Positions 62,575 through 64,000 of a stretch of DNA of 64,000 bases are shown here, one piece after another. The notes under the pieces were generated by a model. That model did not search any database and was not told the origin of the DNA. It saw nothing but the letters and a program-made list of their open reading frames with translations. Origin of the DNA: Rheinheimera sp. 1928-s (GTDB taxonomy: Bacteria > Pseudomonadota > Gammaproteobacteria > Enterobacterales > Alteromonadaceae); assembly GCF_029269265.1 (NCBI RefSeq), contig NZ_JARIXP010000004.1:124001-188000 (forward strand), in the 5' to 3' direction. The position numbers and the translations under genes are program-made. Position 1 is the first letter of the stretch. Each line of letters opens with the position of its first letter.

Positions 62575-64000
62575 TTACTTCGCTTTTTCTTTTGTCACTA
62601 CCCAGCGTCCATTTTCGTACCAGGCCGACCATCCAGTGGCTTTGCCATCTTTTTCCGTCATCACATACTGCTGCTTGGTCTTACGACTCCAGCGGATGAT
62701 AGTCGGATTGCCTGTAGCGTCAGCTGCAGGCGCTTCTGCCAGATAATGGAACTTCGGCATAATACGGTCTTTAAAACGAGCCAGTTCAGACACCAGTGGC
62801 GCTCGTGTTTCCCTCGATTTAGGGAAAGTCGCGGCAGCCAGGAATAAACCTGCAGCGCCATCACGCAGTACAAAATAAGTATCTGACTTTTCACATTTGA
62901 GTTCAGGCAAATGCACCGGATCTTCTTTTGGCGGAGCGGCTTCACCATTTTTCAACAGTTTACGGGTATTTTTGCAGCTGTCATTGGTGCAACCGAAATA
63001 CTTACCAAAACGGCCTGATTTCAGCTGCATATCCGAACCACACTTCTCACATTCGATCAGTGGGCCATCATAGCCTTTGAGTTTAAACACACCAGCTTCA
63101 ACCAGATAACCGTCACAACCCGGGTTATTACCACAGACATACAGCTTGCGCTGCTCGTCAATCAGGTAATGATCCATGGCGGTGCCACATTTAGCACAAC
63201 GTTTTTTATGACGCAGTATTTCGGTTTCTAATTCGTCTTCATCTGCCACTTCTACCGCATCATCACCAGGAGTAAGGTTCATAGTGGTAGTGCAGCGCTC
63301 TTTTGGCGGCAGGTTGTAGCCTGAACAGCCTAAAAACACGCCGGTGGATGCAGTGCGGATCCCCATCTGACGACCACAGGTAGGACAGGCTATATCCGTC
63401 AGCACAAACTGATTGGTGCGCATGCCGCCTTGTTCTGGGTCAGATTCCGCCGTTTTTAGCTGCTGTGAGAAATCACCATAAAACTGGTCCAACACTTTAC
63501 GCCATTGCAATTCACCATGAGCAATATCATCAAGGCGAACTTCCATATTGGCGGTAAAGTCATAACTCATTAAATCGCCGAAATTTTCTACTAAACGGTC
63601 TGTGACTATTTCGCCCATTTTTTCAGCATAGAAACGGCGGTTGTCGACTTTGACATAACCACGTTCCTGAATAGTTGAAATAATGGCAGCATAGGTTGAA
63701 GGACGGCCTATACCGCGCTTTTCCAGCTCTTTAACTAAACTGGCTTCACTAAAGCGAGCCGGTGGCTTGGTAAAGTGTTGAGCAGGAGTTAATTGCTCCA
63801 GCTTTAAGCTTTCGCCCGGTTTTACATCCGGCAATTCCAGCTCTTCTTCGTCTTTGCGCTTCTGCGCAGGCTGCACTTTAGTCCAGCCATCAAAACGTAA
63901 TACCCGGCCTTTGGCTTTTAATTCAAAGTCTGCTGCAGCCACTGTGATCACTGTGACATCATACTGGGCTGAAGGCATTTGACAGGCCACAAACTGGCGC
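62575..64000 (-). CDS. topA: DNA topoisomerase I, C-terminal part (5' end outside window)
   Basis: About 475 residues of the C-terminal half of TopA, which relaxes negative supercoils; the start lies beyond position 64000. It begins in the catalytic core ([18 protein letters not shown], then [29 protein letters not shown] and [24 protein letters not shown]). Three Cys4 zinc ribbons follow: CPTCGRQMG...[20 protein letters not shown]...[15 protein letters not shown]...CTNDSC. A C-terminal domain ([23 protein letters not shown]) closes the protein. The catalytic Tyr is outside the window. Confidence 0.97.
   Translation of the reverse strand, partial: RQFVACQMPSAQYDVTVITVAAADFELKAKGRVLRFDGWTKVQPAQKRKDEEELELPDVKPGESLKLEQLTPAQHFTKPPARFSEASLVKELEKRGIGRPSTYAAIISTIQERGYVKVDNRRFYAEKMGEIVTDRLVENFGDLMSYDFTANMEVRLDDIAHGELQWRKVLDQFYGDFSQQLKTAESDPEQGGMRTNQFVLTDIACPTCGRQMGIRTASTGVFLGCSGYNLPPKERCTTTMNLTPGDDAVEVADEDELETEILRHKKRCAKCGTAMDHYLIDEQRKLYVCGNNPGCDGYLVEAGVFKLKGYDGPLIECEKCGSDMQLKSGRFGKYFGCTNDSCKNTRKLLKNGEAAPPKEDPVHLPELKCEKSDTYFVLRDGAAGLFLAAATFPKSRETRAPLVSELARFKDRIMPKFHYLAEAPAADATGNPTIIRWSRKTKQQYVMTEKDGKATGWSAWYENGRWVVTKEKAK

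Overview
The window is chromosomal DNA from a gammaproteobacterium. Gene content and order (yejK-yejL-yejM, pheS-pheT-ihfA, dapA-bamC with divergent gcvR-bcp, bepA-arsC-wrbA, queE/queC, metR, cysB, topA) point to the Alteromonadales/Chromatiaceae group. Rheinheimera or a close relative is my best guess, by inference from protein character rather than by any search. Coding density is high, and I see no phage, insertion sequence, integron or CRISPR array. The only RNA gene I can name is one tRNA-Tyr.

Layout. 1-3.1 kb: the 5' part of recC, then a small AT-rich accessory patch with a broken HTH antitoxin-type gene, two membrane-anchored orphans and a perfect 19-bp inverted repeat. 3.2-9.1 kb: a secreted methyltransferase-like protein, a secreted alpha/beta hydrolase, a TonB-dependent receptor and a periplasmic solute-binding protein. 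9.2-17.5 kb: YciI, DUF3581, an EAL-CBS-GGDEF protein, a Sel1 protein, a SulA-like SOS protein behind two overlapping LexA boxes, YchJ, tRNA-Tyr, a receiver-TPR protein and deoC. 17.5-21.2 kb: a YgjP-type peptidase, xthA, a membrane protein, yfbV and a 600-bp non-coding stretch with a DnaA-box pair. 21.2-29.6 kb: the dapE cluster, the yejKLM cluster, DCC/DUF2061 proteins, YaeQ and a CvfB-like protein.

29.7-38.3 kb: a GAF-GAF-GGDEF-EAL protein, then a tightly overlapping six-gene photoprotection operon (ybgA/DUF523, photolyase, NTF2-like, FAD oxidoreductase, DUF1365, cfa). It is preceded by a sequence resembling the promoters used by the singlet-oxygen RpoE/ChrR sigma factor. 38.5-49 kb: a subtilisin-like exoprotease; hda, pheS, pheT and ihfA in one direction; DUF2066, MarC, bamC and dapA. 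49-57 kb: gcvR, bcp, a PQQ-dependent sugar dehydrogenase paired with a TonB receptor that looks like the PQQ importer PqqU/YncD, then bepA, arsC, wrbA, DUF2069 and a Lon-N protein. 57-64 kb: divergent queE/queC, metR, cysB, a small histidine-kinase-like protein, an orphan membrane-anchored protein and the 3' part of topA.

The observations I rate highest are: a canonical intrinsic terminator lying inside the signal-peptide codons of the putative PQQ importer, just after the PQQ enzyme gene; that PQQ uptake/use pair; the photoprotection operon with its RpoE/ChrR-type promoter; an orphan intrinsic terminator upstream of deoC that may end an unannotated small RNA; the tandem LexA boxes at sulA; and a YejM homologue whose periplasmic domain looks heavily reduced.
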